DNA from: Candidatus Dormiibacter sp.
GTDB taxonomy: Bacteria; Chloroflexota; Dormibacteria; UBA8260
Direction of reading: 5' to 3'
DNA: 6,567 nt
Assembly: GCA_025450495.1 (NCBI GenBank)
Contig: JANWHI010000010.1
Coordinates: 1 to 6,567 of the forward strand
Position 1 is the stretch's first letter. The number at the start of each line of letters is the position of its first letter. Below the pieces are notes generated by a model, which saw only the letters and a program-made list of their open reading frames with translations, was not told the DNA's origin and searched no databases. This document shows positions 1 through 5,159 of this stretch, in pieces. The position numbers and the translations under genes were made by a program.

Positions 1-64
1 GGCTGCGCCGAGTGGGTCTCCGTGCGGCTGCGGATGCTCCCTGCGCGACGCCGCCGTCTCCTCT
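1..64 (+). repeat. Inverted repeat, copy A (reaches window edge)
   Basis: This stretch matches the reverse complement of 152-215 base for base with no gaps: about 53 of 64 positions agree by eye. The longest perfect block is GCTGCGGATGCTC (27-39), facing its complement at 177-189. The similarity is still good at base 1, so the repeat probably continues outside the window. Both copies keep a small hairpin of the form GGC-N3-GCC (1-9 here). I see no gene in this stretch; short open frames run through it but show no recognisable protein. It could be an intergenic dispersed repeat or one arm of a fold-back element. Confidence 0.7.
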
Positions 65-81
65 CTGGTAGTTGCTCGCAC

Positions 82-108
82 GCAACTGGTGCGCCTCGCG
101 CCGGTTGC
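82..108 (+). other. Hairpin in the spacer between repeat copies A and B
   Basis: Bases 82-93 pair with 97-108 around a 3-base loop: 12 pairs, two of them G-U on the plus strand. On the minus strand those two become A-C mismatches, so the fold is better as plus-strand RNA. A competing shorter hairpin uses GTTGC (71-75) and GCAAC (82-86). No T-tract follows, so it is not an ordinary intrinsic terminator. Confidence 0.4.
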
Positions 109-124
109 TCACGCCACTGACGCA

Positions 125-147
125 GCTGGGGAGGTAAACACCCCAGC
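125..147. other. Perfect 7-bp hairpin, GCTGGGG / CCCCAGC
   Basis: GCTGGGG (125-131) and CCCCAGC (141-147) flank a 9-base A-rich loop (AGGTAAACA). The stem is strong on either strand but no T-tract follows. It lies directly beside repeat copy B and may be part of the same structured block. Confidence 0.4.
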
Positions 148-151
148 CGGC

Positions 152-215
152 AGAGGGGATGGCAGCGTCACGTAGAGAGCATCCGCAGCAGCGAGGAGAT
201 CCACTCGGCGAAGCC
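152..215 (-). repeat. Inverted repeat, copy B
   Basis: This is the opposite-orientation partner of 1-64 (about 83% identical, no gaps). A 7-bp hairpin, ACTCGGC-GAA-GCCGAGT (203-219), sits at its outer end and has a counterpart in copy A. Its inner end, with a few bases beyond it, also pairs with a third copy at 256-277. Most differences from copy A are transitions, so the two look like diverged copies rather than a recent duplication. No gene is recognised here. Confidence 0.7.
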
Positions 216-255
216 GAGTTCGCTCCGAAGCGTCCGCGAGGCCAGCGACCGGAGC

Positions 256-277
256 GATGCTGCCATCCCCTCTGCCG
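256..277 (+). repeat. Short third copy of the repeat core
   Basis: Bases 256-277 match the reverse complement of 148-169 at 21 of 22 positions, and match copy A (about 48-64) less closely. It has the same orientation as copy A, giving the order A(+), B(-), C(+). The sequence just left of it does not follow the repeat, so this copy is truncated or was built from a different breakpoint. Confidence 0.6.
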
Positions 278-288
278 ACGGACGACCC

Positions 289-705
289 TTACCGCACCTG
301 TTCCAGGAGCCTGGTGATGAACGGGCGGTTGGCGATCTCCGGGTGCGGGACGGTCAGCTGCCCGTCGGCGTATTCGACGTCGCCGTGTTCGCCGAGGAGG
401 AGGATGTCGACGTCGGCCCGCCGCGGGCCCCAGTGGTAGGTCTCGTGGCGGCCGGCGGCGAGCTCTGCGGCCCGGGTGTGTTCCAGCCAGCGCTGCGGAG
501 ACCAGGGTACGGTCGCGGACAGTTTCAGCACCTGGTTGTGGAAATCGCCCTGGCCGGTGACGCCGATGGGGCGGGTGAGGATCTCGCTCGATGCCGCCTC
601 GATGCGCACGCCGTCGGTGGCCAGGAGCTCGCGCAGGCGGGCCAGGGCCTGGCCGCGGTTGCCAAGGTTGCTGCCCAGCGCGACCCAGGCGACCTGGGTG
701 CTCAC
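289..705 (-). CDS. folK: 2-amino-4-hydroxy-6-hydroxymethyldihydropteridine pyrophosphokinase
   Basis: HPPK transfers pyrophosphate from ATP to 6-hydroxymethyl-7,8-dihydropterin, making the substrate of FolP in cytoplasmic folate synthesis. The 138-residue product opens with the family's N-terminal strand and loop (VALGSNLGNR, residues 8-17) and carries the signature HWGPRRADVDIL (91-102). In this signature Asp98 and Asp100 match the two magnesium-binding aspartates. A VPHPEIANRPFI segment (119-130) matches the conserved C-terminal part. It is about 20 residues shorter than E. coli HPPK, with a short middle and a short C-terminus, but all signature residues are present. I chose the GTG at 703-705 because the family N-terminus follows it at once and it overlaps the folP stop (GTGA). 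No clear ribosome site precedes it, so translation is probably coupled to folP. No folB or folE lies in this window. Confidence 0.95.
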   Translation of the reverse strand: MSTQVAWVALGSNLGNRGQALARLRELLATDGVRIEAASSEILTRPIGVTGQGDFHNQVLKLSATVPWSPQRWLEHTRAAELAAGRHETYHWGPRRADVDILLLGEHGDVEYADGQLTVPHPEIANRPFITRLLEQVR

Positions 706-1934
706 CCGGTGGGGCCCGGCGGCGGCAGCGCGTTGACCTCGGGCGGCGTGCCGTGCACCACGGCGTCCGCCATGCGCACCGCGCGCACCGCCTGCGCGAT
801 GTCGTGGACTCGAACCGCGCTGACGCCGGCGGCGATGCCGAGCGCCAGCAGCGCCAGCGTGCCCTCGATGCGGTCGGACGGCGCGGCGCCACCACTGACG
901 ACCCCGATCGTGGACTTGCGCGACACCCCGAGGAGGATGGGCCGGCCGAGCGCGCGAAGCTCGCCCAGGCGGCGCATCAGCTCGAGGTTCTGAGCCGGCG
1001 TCTTGGCGAAACCGAACCCCGGGTCGACGATCACCCGGTCGGCGGTGACCCCGGCGGCGTGCGCGATGCGCAGCGACTCGCGCAGCGAGAGGCAGATGTC
1101 CTCCATCAGGTCGCCGTACGTGGTGCCGCGCTGGTTGTGCATGGCGATCACCCCGACGTGGGGGTGCGCTGCGATCACATCGGCCATCTCGGGGTCGCCG
1201 CGCAGACCCCAGACGTCGTTGACGATGACGGCGCCGTCGGCGATGGCGCGCCGCGCCACCTCGGTTTTGCGCGTGTCGATGCTCACCGGCACCTCGACGG
1301 CGGCGCACACCGCGCGCAGCGCTGGCAGCACGCGGGCAAGCTCCTCGCCGGCATCGATGGGCTGCGAGTTGGGTCGCGTGCTCTCGCCACCGACGTCGAT
1401 GAGGTCGACGCCGGAGTCGACGAACCCGCGCACGCGCTCGACCACCGCGGCGACGTCGTCGTGGATGGCATCGCCGGCGAACGAGTCAGGGGTGACGTTG
1501 ATGACGCCCATCACCAACGTGCGCGTACGAAAGTCGAGCGTGCGCTCACCGGCACGCAGCGACGGTGGCCGCGATCCGTGCGCGACCAGGGCGTCGCCGA
1601 TCGCCTCCCCGACCGATTGCGCCGACCCGCTCCACGCAGCCAGCGCGGCGGGCAGCTCCCCCATGGCCATCAGCGGCGCCAGCAGCAGCGCATGGGTGCC
1701 GTCGGCATCGGTGAGAACTGTGCCGCCGCGCTCGCCAAGCGTGCGCTCGAGGATCCGGGCCTGGTCGGGTGACAGACCCTGCACCGCCAGTGCCTCGACG
1801 CTGCCGTGTCTCGCCAGGGCGCTGAGCCGGTCGGTGGGCAGGCCGAGGCGGAGCACTGTGTCGCGCAACACCGACTCGGGACCGGGGAGCAGCGGACGGA
1901 CGTTGTAGCGCGCCGCCGTTGCGGCGTCGGTCAC
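702..1934 (-). CDS. folP: Dihydropteroate synthase, long form with extra N-terminal domain
   Basis: DHPS joins the pterin pyrophosphate from FolK with p-aminobenzoate to give dihydropteroate; sulfonamides target this enzyme. The 410-residue product has the TIM-barrel DHPS domain from about residue 135. Its motifs are GVINVTPDSF (143-152), DVGGESTRP (180-188), SIDTRK (218-223), VNDVWG (238-243), MHNQRG (265-270), VDPGFGFAKT (303-312, with Lys311), LGVSRKSTIG (335-344) and VRVHDI (374-379). Residues 1-130 are an additional domain seen in some long bacterial DHPS proteins; its role is unknown to me. The first loop reads NVTPDSFAGDA where SFSDGG is usual. I chose the GTG at 1932-1934, which overlaps the preceding stop as GTGA; the frame stays open upstream but that part lies inside the maoC-like gene. 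GGAG lies only 2 bases before the start, so coupling is likely. Confidence 0.95.
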   Translation of the reverse strand: MTDAATAARYNVRPLLPGPESVLRDTVLRLGLPTDRLSALARHGSVEALAVQGLSPDQARILERTLGERGGTVLTDADGTHALLLAPLMAMGELPAALAAWSGSAQSVGEAIGDALVAHGSRPPSLRAGERTLDFRTRTLVMGVINVTPDSFAGDAIHDDVAAVVERVRGFVDSGVDLIDVGGESTRPNSQPIDAGEELARVLPALRAVCAAVEVPVSIDTRKTEVARRAIADGAVIVNDVWGLRGDPEMADVIAAHPHVGVIAMHNQRGTTYGDLMEDICLSLRESLRIAHAAGVTADRVIVDPGFGFAKTPAQNLELMRRLGELRALGRPILLGVSRKSTIGVVSGGAAPSDRIEGTLALLALGIAAGVSAVRVHDIAQAVRAVRMADAVVHGTPPEVNALPPPGPTG

Positions 1935-2434
1935 CGCTCCGCTTGTGTTGGCGGCAGGTCGGCGGGCTGCAGCTCGCCGACGGCCTCGCGCTTGGGCACC
2001 ATCACGCTCCGCTTGAAGATGCACACCCGCTCGCCATGCTGGTTGAACGCACGGGTCTCGACGGTGACCACGCCGCGATCCGGCTTGCTCGACGACTCGC
2101 GCTTGCCGAGGATGGTCGTCTCCGCGTAGATGGTGTCACCGTGGAAGGTGGGGTTCTCGTGCTTGAGCGATTCCACCTCGAGGTTGGCGATCGCCTTGCC
2201 GCTGATGTCGGCGACGCTCATGCCCAGCGCCAGGCTGTACACCAGGTTGCCCACCACCACGTTGCGCTTGAACTGCGTCCGCGTCTCTGCGTAATGCGCG
2301 TCCGTGTGCAGCGGATGGTGGTTCATGGTCAGCAGGCAGAACAGGTGATCGTCGTACTCGGTTATGGTCTTGCCCGGCCAGTGCTTGTAGGTCGCGCCGA
2401 CCTCGAACTCCTCGTAGTACCGCCCGAACTGCAC
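1931..2434 (-). CDS. MaoC-like (hot-dog fold) acyl-CoA dehydratase/hydratase
   Basis: MaoC-domain proteins hydrate enoyl-CoA thioesters or dehydrate hydroxyacyl-CoAs. The 167-residue product is a single hot-dog domain: an N-terminal YYEEFEVG..YKHWPGKTITEYDD (6-29), the active-site helix region LTMNHHPLHTDAHYA (35-49), and FHGDTIYAET (97-106) followed by VVTVETRAFNQHGE. The usual hydratase motif G-D-x-N-P-L-H reads M-N-H-H-P-L-H here, so Asp is replaced by Asn38 while His43 is kept. From memory, similar variants occur in actinobacterial MaoC proteins near branched-chain acyl-CoA genes. The substrate cannot be assigned. The GTG start at 2432-2434 has a good GGAGGA site 6 bases upstream. It is first in a tight unit with folP and folK, which is metabolically unexpected. 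Confidence 0.85.
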   Translation of the reverse strand: MQFGRYYEEFEVGATYKHWPGKTITEYDDHLFCLLTMNHHPLHTDAHYAETRTQFKRNVVVGNLVYSLALGMSVADISGKAIANLEVESLKHENPTFHGDTIYAETTILGKRESSSKPDRGVVTVETRAFNQHGERVCIFKRSVMVPKREAVGELQPADLPPTQAER

Positions 2435-2440
2435 GCCCGC

Positions 2441-2446
2441 TCCTCC
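2441..2446 (-). promoter_or_regulatory. Ribosome binding site GGAGGA of the maoC-like gene
   Basis: GGAGGA on the minus strand lies 6 bases before the GTG at 2434 and fixes that GTG as the start. It is one of the few strong Shine-Dalgarno sites in the window. Confidence 0.7.
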
Positions 2447-2466
2447 GAACCTTGCGTCAGGTGCGA

Positions 2467-2472
2467 ACTGTA
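2467..2472 (-). promoter_or_regulatory. Possible -10 box TACAGT for the maoC-folP-folK unit
   Basis: TACAGT on the minus strand fits TANNNT. A start 7 bases downstream would give an untranslated leader of roughly 25 bases that holds the GGAGGA site. No clear -35 box is seen. This is the only plausible promoter between csbD and this unit. Confidence 0.35.
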
Positions 2473-2540
2473 GTGCACGGGGTACGTGAAGCCGTCCAGC
2501 CTTCTGTCACGCCCGCTCCCGGCTACTTCTCGGCTGAGCC

Positions 2541-2729
2541 TCAGCGCTTCACGCTGTTCCCGACGTTGTCCGCCATATCCTGGACCTTGTCGCCGACCTT
2601 CGAGCCTGCGTCCTTGACGTCGCCCGCGGCGTGCTGGGCTTTGCCCTTGCCCTTGAGCTCCTTGTCGTCCGTCAGATCGCCGGCGGCCTCTTTGATTCGG
2701 CCGGTTGCCTTGTCGACCTCTCCACCCAT
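2541..2729 (-). CDS. CsbD-like small stress protein
   Basis: The product is a 62-residue, highly charged, helical protein. Its N-terminus MGGEVDKATGRIKEAAGDL is typical of the CsbD family and is followed by the usual lysine/glycine-rich segment DDKELKGKGKAQHAAGDVKD. Family members are induced by general stress in many bacteria, but their molecular function is not settled. The ATG at 2727-2729 is preferred because the family sequence begins there and GGAGG lies 8 bases upstream; the frame is open for 11 more codons back to 2762, but that part does not resemble the family. There is no signal peptide, membrane segment or cysteine. It is divergent from the methyltransferase gene (89-base gap), and a 13-base palindrome (2533-2545) covers its stop codon. 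Confidence 0.88.
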   Translation of the reverse strand: MGGEVDKATGRIKEAAGDLTDDKELKGKGKAQHAAGDVKDAGSKVGDKVQDMADNVGNSVKR

Positions 2730-2737
2730 GGGTGTGC

Positions 2738-2742
2738 CCTCC
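2738..2742 (-). promoter_or_regulatory. Ribosome binding site GGAGG of csbD-like gene
   Basis: GGAGG on the minus strand lies 8 bases before the ATG at 2729. It decides between this start and the longer open frame that begins at 2762. Confidence 0.65.
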
Positions 2743-2763
2743 AGAACGTGACCGCTTGCCATG

Positions 2764-2769
2764 AGAGTA
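2764..2769 (-). promoter_or_regulatory. Possible -10 box TACTCT of csbD-like gene
   Basis: TACTCT on the minus strand fits TANNNT and would place the transcript start near 2757, leaving a leader of about 28 bases with the GGAGG site. No good -35 box is seen, which would fit an alternative or activator-dependent sigma factor, but that is speculative. Confidence 0.3.
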
Positions 2770-2770
2770 G

Positions 2771-2789
2771 GCCGGGTGTACCGCCCGGC
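2771..2789. promoter_or_regulatory. Inverted repeat between divergent genes, possible operator
   Basis: GCCGGG (2771-2776) and CCCGGC (2784-2789) flank TGTACCG. The repeat lies next to the csbD -10 box and 16 bases before the methyltransferase -10 box, so a protein bound here could affect both genes. In high-GC DNA a 6-base arm can arise by chance. Confidence 0.3.
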
Positions 2790-2805
2790 GGAGGCTGGCG
2801 GGCGC

Positions 2806-2811
2806 TACGCT
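2806..2811 (+). promoter_or_regulatory. Possible -10 box TACGCT for leaderless methyltransferase mRNA
   Basis: TACGCT fits TANNNT and ends 7 bases before the GTG at 2819, the spacing expected if transcription starts on the first base of the start codon. No Shine-Dalgarno site lies close to that GTG, which supports a leaderless message. Confidence 0.4.
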
Positions 2812-2818
2812 CAGCGCA

Positions 2819-3700
2819 GTGTCAGCACTGGCGTTGCCTGCGGCCGGGAAGGGAGTGATCGTCCACGCCGACGCGGGCGCGTTGCTCGCCGCGTTGCCGG
2901 ACGGGTGTGCGGGGCTGGTGTACGCGGATCCGCCGTTCAACAGTGGCAGCCGCAGGGACGGTTTCCGGCTGCGCACGGAGCGCGCGACCGACGGTGACCG
3001 CCGCGGCTTCGCGGGGGCCACCTACCGCAGCGCGCGCACTGACGTCGCCTCGTTCGCCGACAGCTTCGACGACTACCTGGGCTGGCTGCGGCCGCTGCTG
3101 GTCGCCAGCCGTCGCGTGCTCGCCGGGCACGGGACGTTGTACCTTCACGTGGATCCCCGCGAATCGCATTACTGCAAGGTGCTGCTCGACGAGGTGTTCA
3201 GCCGCGACTGCTTCGTCAACGAGGTGATCTGGGCGTACGACTTCGGCGCACGGACGACCACGCGGTGGCCGGCCAAGCACGACGTCATCCTCGTCTACGC
3301 GCGCGTCGCCGGTGCCCAGCACTTCGACCTCGCGCAGGTCGATCGCGTGCCGTACATGGCGCCGGGGTTGCAGACGCCCGAGCGCGTCGCCCGCGGCAAG
3401 ACTCCGACCGACGTGTGGTGGCACACCATCGTGCCCACCAACTCGCGCGAACGCACTGGCTATCCGACGCAGAAACCGCTGGGGATCCTGCGCCGGATCG
3501 TGGCGGCGTCCTCGCGTCCCGACGACCTCGTGGTCGACTGGTGCGCCGGCAGCGGTACCACCGCCGTCGCGGCGCGGGAACTGGGGCGGCGCTTCATCGG
3601 CGGTGACAGCAGCGCGGACGCGGTCCGCATCATGCGTGAACGCCTCGGCGAGGCCACGCCTGTGCTCGAGTTGGAGGGGACCGAGGAGCCCGCGGGTTAG
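2819..3700 (+). CDS. Orphan beta-class DNA methyltransferase (N6-adenine or N4-cytosine)
   Basis: The 293-residue product transfers a methyl group from S-adenosylmethionine to an exocyclic amino group in DNA. Catalytic motif IV, DPPFNSG (37-43), comes first. The SAM-binding motif I, DWCAGSGTTAVAA (240-252), comes last, preceded by TGYPTQKPLGILRRIV (213-228). This order defines the beta class, the same layout as CcrM-type and type III Mod enzymes. The middle has PTDVWWHTIVPTN (196-208) and KHDVILVYAR, which I recall from a widespread actinobacterial group of solitary methyltransferases. The target-recognition part is small. No nuclease, specificity subunit or Vsr gene is nearby, so a regulatory or housekeeping role is more likely than restriction. 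The GTG start is leaderless-like; an internal GTG at 2855 is a less likely alternative. Its stop lies 13 bases from the convergent reductase gene. Confidence 0.9.
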   Translation: MSALALPAAGKGVIVHADAGALLAALPDGCAGLVYADPPFNSGSRRDGFRLRTERATDGDRRGFAGATYRSARTDVASFADSFDDYLGWLRPLLVASRRVLAGHGTLYLHVDPRESHYCKVLLDEVFSRDCFVNEVIWAYDFGARTTTRWPAKHDVILVYARVAGAQHFDLAQVDRVPYMAPGLQTPERVARGKTPTDVWWHTIVPTNSRERTGYPTQKPLGILRRIVAASSRPDDLVVDWCAGSGTTAVAARELGRRFIGGDSSADAVRIMRERLGEATPVLELEGTEEPAG

Positions 3701-3713
3701 GCTCGCCGCCGCC

Positions 3714-4274
3714 TCATCTCGTGGTGCGGTAGCGGAGGTGAACCACGCCGTTGGCGAAGCGGTGCGCGTTCAACAGCTCCAGGCCCATGCGAACGTTGTC
3801 GGGCAGAGACTGGTTGCCGCCTCCCACCACGACGGGGACAACGAAGAGTTGCAACTCGTCGACCAATCCGGCGCTGATGGCCTCGGCGGCGAGGTGGGCA
3901 CCGCCGACGGTGATGTCGCGTGACGCCGCCGATTTGAGCCGACGGATGGCGTCGGGGTCGAACTCTCGCTCGATCCGAGTGCGGGCGCTGGCGACTGCGC
4001 CGAGCGTCGTGGAGTAGACGACCTTGTCGGCCGCTTGCCAGATGGTCGCGAAGTCCTGGCCGAAGGAGGGCTGGTCCGCAAGGGTGTGCGCAGTCTCCCA
4101 GTAGACCATCGTCTCGTACATCCGGCGCCCGTAGAGGTAGGTGCCGATCGGCCGCTCCAGGTCGTTGATGAAGCGGTGCACCTCCTCACTCGGCTCGGCC
4201 CAGTCGAAGTTGCCGTCCTCGTCGGCCACGTAGCCGTCAAGAGAGGTGATCGCCGAATAGATCAGCTGCGCGAT
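3714..4274 (-). CDS. DHFR/RibD C-terminal family reductase, start codon uncertain
   Basis: This family shares the NADPH-binding dihydrofolate reductase fold; most members have no proven substrate and are not the folate enzyme itself. Counting from 4274 the 186-residue product contains AQLIYSAITSLDGYVADEDG (2-21), GTYLYGRRMYE (44-54), DITVGGAHLAAEAI (120-133), SAGLVDELQ (134-142) and VVPVVVGGGNQSLP (145-158). The first standard start codon is the GTG at 4227-4229, which falls inside GYVADEDG and would remove the first beta strand and part of the cofactor site. The family normally begins M-A-x-L-I-Y-S; here that Met position is ATC (4272-4274), and a CTG follows at 4263-4265. No ATG, GTG or TTG lies upstream in frame before the stop at 4347. 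The reading frame itself is intact. It overlaps the hydrolase stop, so translation is probably coupled. Confidence 0.85.
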   Translation of the reverse strand: MAQLIYSAITSLDGYVADEDGNFDWAEPSEEVHRFINDLERPIGTYLYGRRMYETMVYWETAHTLADQPSFGQDFATIWQAADKVVYSTTLGAVASARTRIEREFDPDAIRRLKSAASRDITVGGAHLAAEAISAGLVDELQLFVVPVVVGGGNQSLPDNVRMGLELLNAHRFANGVVHLRYRTTR

Positions 4275-5158
4275 GTCGAGCGCTCGTTGGCAGCGGCGCT
4301 GCGCGCCAGCGCGACGATGGCGTCGACCACCTCCGGCCAGACGCGCTCAGGAAGGTTGTGACCCATCTCCGCGATCATCATCAGTCGCGCGTGGGGCAGG
4401 GCGGCGGCGGTCTGCCGCCCGTTGTCCGGTGGCACCAGTGGATCCTGCTCCCCATGGATGACCAGCGACGGGATGGTCAGACCGCCGAGCGCCGGAGCGC
4501 GGTCGGGCGCCGCCAGGATGGCGACGAGCTGGCGGAGCGCGCCATCAGGGTGGAAGGAGCGGTCCACGGCGCGCTCGGCCTGGCGGCGCCCACGCTCCTC
4601 GTCGAAGGGCAGGCCGGCGCCGTTGATCAGCCTGCGGTTGGCCAGCGAGTTCTCCACTCTCTCCGCGCGGGTCGGGCCGGGCGGCAGCATCAACGCCGCC
4701 GCCACCTCGGGCTCGGCCTGCACGACGTCGGGGCCGCCGACTGTGGACATGATCGAGGTGAGGCTGAGGACGCGTTCTCGGTGATTGATGGCGATCAGCT
4801 GGGCGATCATCCCGCCCATCGAGACCCCGACGATGTGGGCCTCTGCCACACCGAGGACGTCGAGCAGACCCACCGCATCGTCAGCCATGTCGTCGAGCGT
4901 GTAAAGCGCCGGGGCCGTGCCCATCATCGCGCCGAGAAGGTCGGGGATGCCGAGATGGTCGAGCTTGCTGGAGAGACCGACGTCGCGATTGTCGAACCGG
5001 GTCACCCAGAAACCCCGGTCGGCGATCAGCTGGCAGACGGCGTCGTCCCACTCGATCATCTGGTACGACAGGCCCATCACCAGCAGCAGCGGCGTGCTCG
5101 CCGGGTCGCCGAAGCTGTCGTACTCCAGCTCCAGCCCGTTGACGGCCGCGCGCGGCAC
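4262..5158 (-). CDS. Alpha/beta hydrolase, serine esterase type
   Basis: The 298-residue product has the alpha/beta hydrolase fold. The nucleophile elbow is GVSMGG (111-116, Ser113), the acid is in HGEQDP (235-240, Asp239) and the base is in EMGHNLP (264-270, His267). LLLVMGLSYQ (24-33) supplies the oxyanion-hole region with Met-Gly where His-Gly is common, and RFDNRDVGLS (54-63) is the usual following strand. A helical cap lies at about 140-215. These features place it with RdmC/esterase-like proteins; the substrate is unknown. There is no signal peptide, so it is cytoplasmic. The GTG at 5156-5158 is preferred: it begins PRAAVNGLELEY as relatives do, it sits 1 base after the preceding stop, and GGTGAT lies 7 bases upstream. 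A TTG at 5173 would overlap that site. The 3' end overlaps the reductase gene. Confidence 0.88.
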   Translation of the reverse strand: MPRAAVNGLELEYDSFGDPASTPLLLVMGLSYQMIEWDDAVCQLIADRGFWVTRFDNRDVGLSSKLDHLGIPDLLGAMMGTAPALYTLDDMADDAVGLLDVLGVAEAHIVGVSMGGMIAQLIAINHRERVLSLTSIMSTVGGPDVVQAEPEVAAALMLPPGPTRAERVENSLANRRLINGAGLPFDEERGRRQAERAVDRSFHPDGALRQLVAILAAPDRAPALGGLTIPSLVIHGEQDPLVPPDNGRQTAAALPHARLMMIAEMGHNLPERVWPEVVDAIVALARSAAANERSTSRS

Positions 5159-5159
5159 G

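Larger units (their letters stand above)
148..277. other. Long stem-loop element just after folK; possible structured RNA or 3' end
   Basis: CGGCAGAGGGGATGGCAGC (148-166) is perfectly complementary to 259-277, and the pairing runs on to 169/256 with one G-T. Inside the 22-position stem are a 7-bp hairpin (203-219) and a second stem CGCTCCG/CGGAGCG (221-227 with 250-256), so the block can draw as a branched structure. The inner stem and the last pairs of the outer stem compete for base 256. The outer arm starts 11 bases past the folK stop, so folK messages would run into it. It may act as a 3' stabiliser, a factor-dependent end or a repeat unit. No T-tract is seen. Confidence 0.4.

Noticed and set aside
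1..174. Plus-strand frame open from base 2 to a stop at 172-174, considered as a gene tail
   Set aside because: The translation is low-complexity and unrecognised, and it runs through an inverted repeat that would have to code on both strands; GC bias explains it.
1..288. tRNA, integron attC site or CRISPR in the left intergenic region
   Set aside because: There is no cloverleaf or T-arm consensus, no attC core (GTTRRRY pair) at the repeat ends, and no regularly spaced direct repeats.
257..439. Plus-strand 60-codon open frame overlapping the end of folK
   Set aside because: It is antisense to folK, starts inside the third repeat copy and has arginine/serine-rich composition with no family resemblance; it is a high-GC shadow frame.
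591..1908. Long plus-strand open frames (up to 393 codons) opposite folP
   Set aside because: They are antisense to folP, which has all its motifs; the translations are Arg/Ala/Asp-rich with no domain, as expected for mirror frames in high-GC DNA.
3686..3704. Stem GAGCC/GGCTC across the methyltransferase stop, considered as terminator
   Set aside because: Only 5 pairs with a 9-base loop and no T-tract on either strand; the two convergent genes are 13 bases apart, but a real terminator cannot be claimed.
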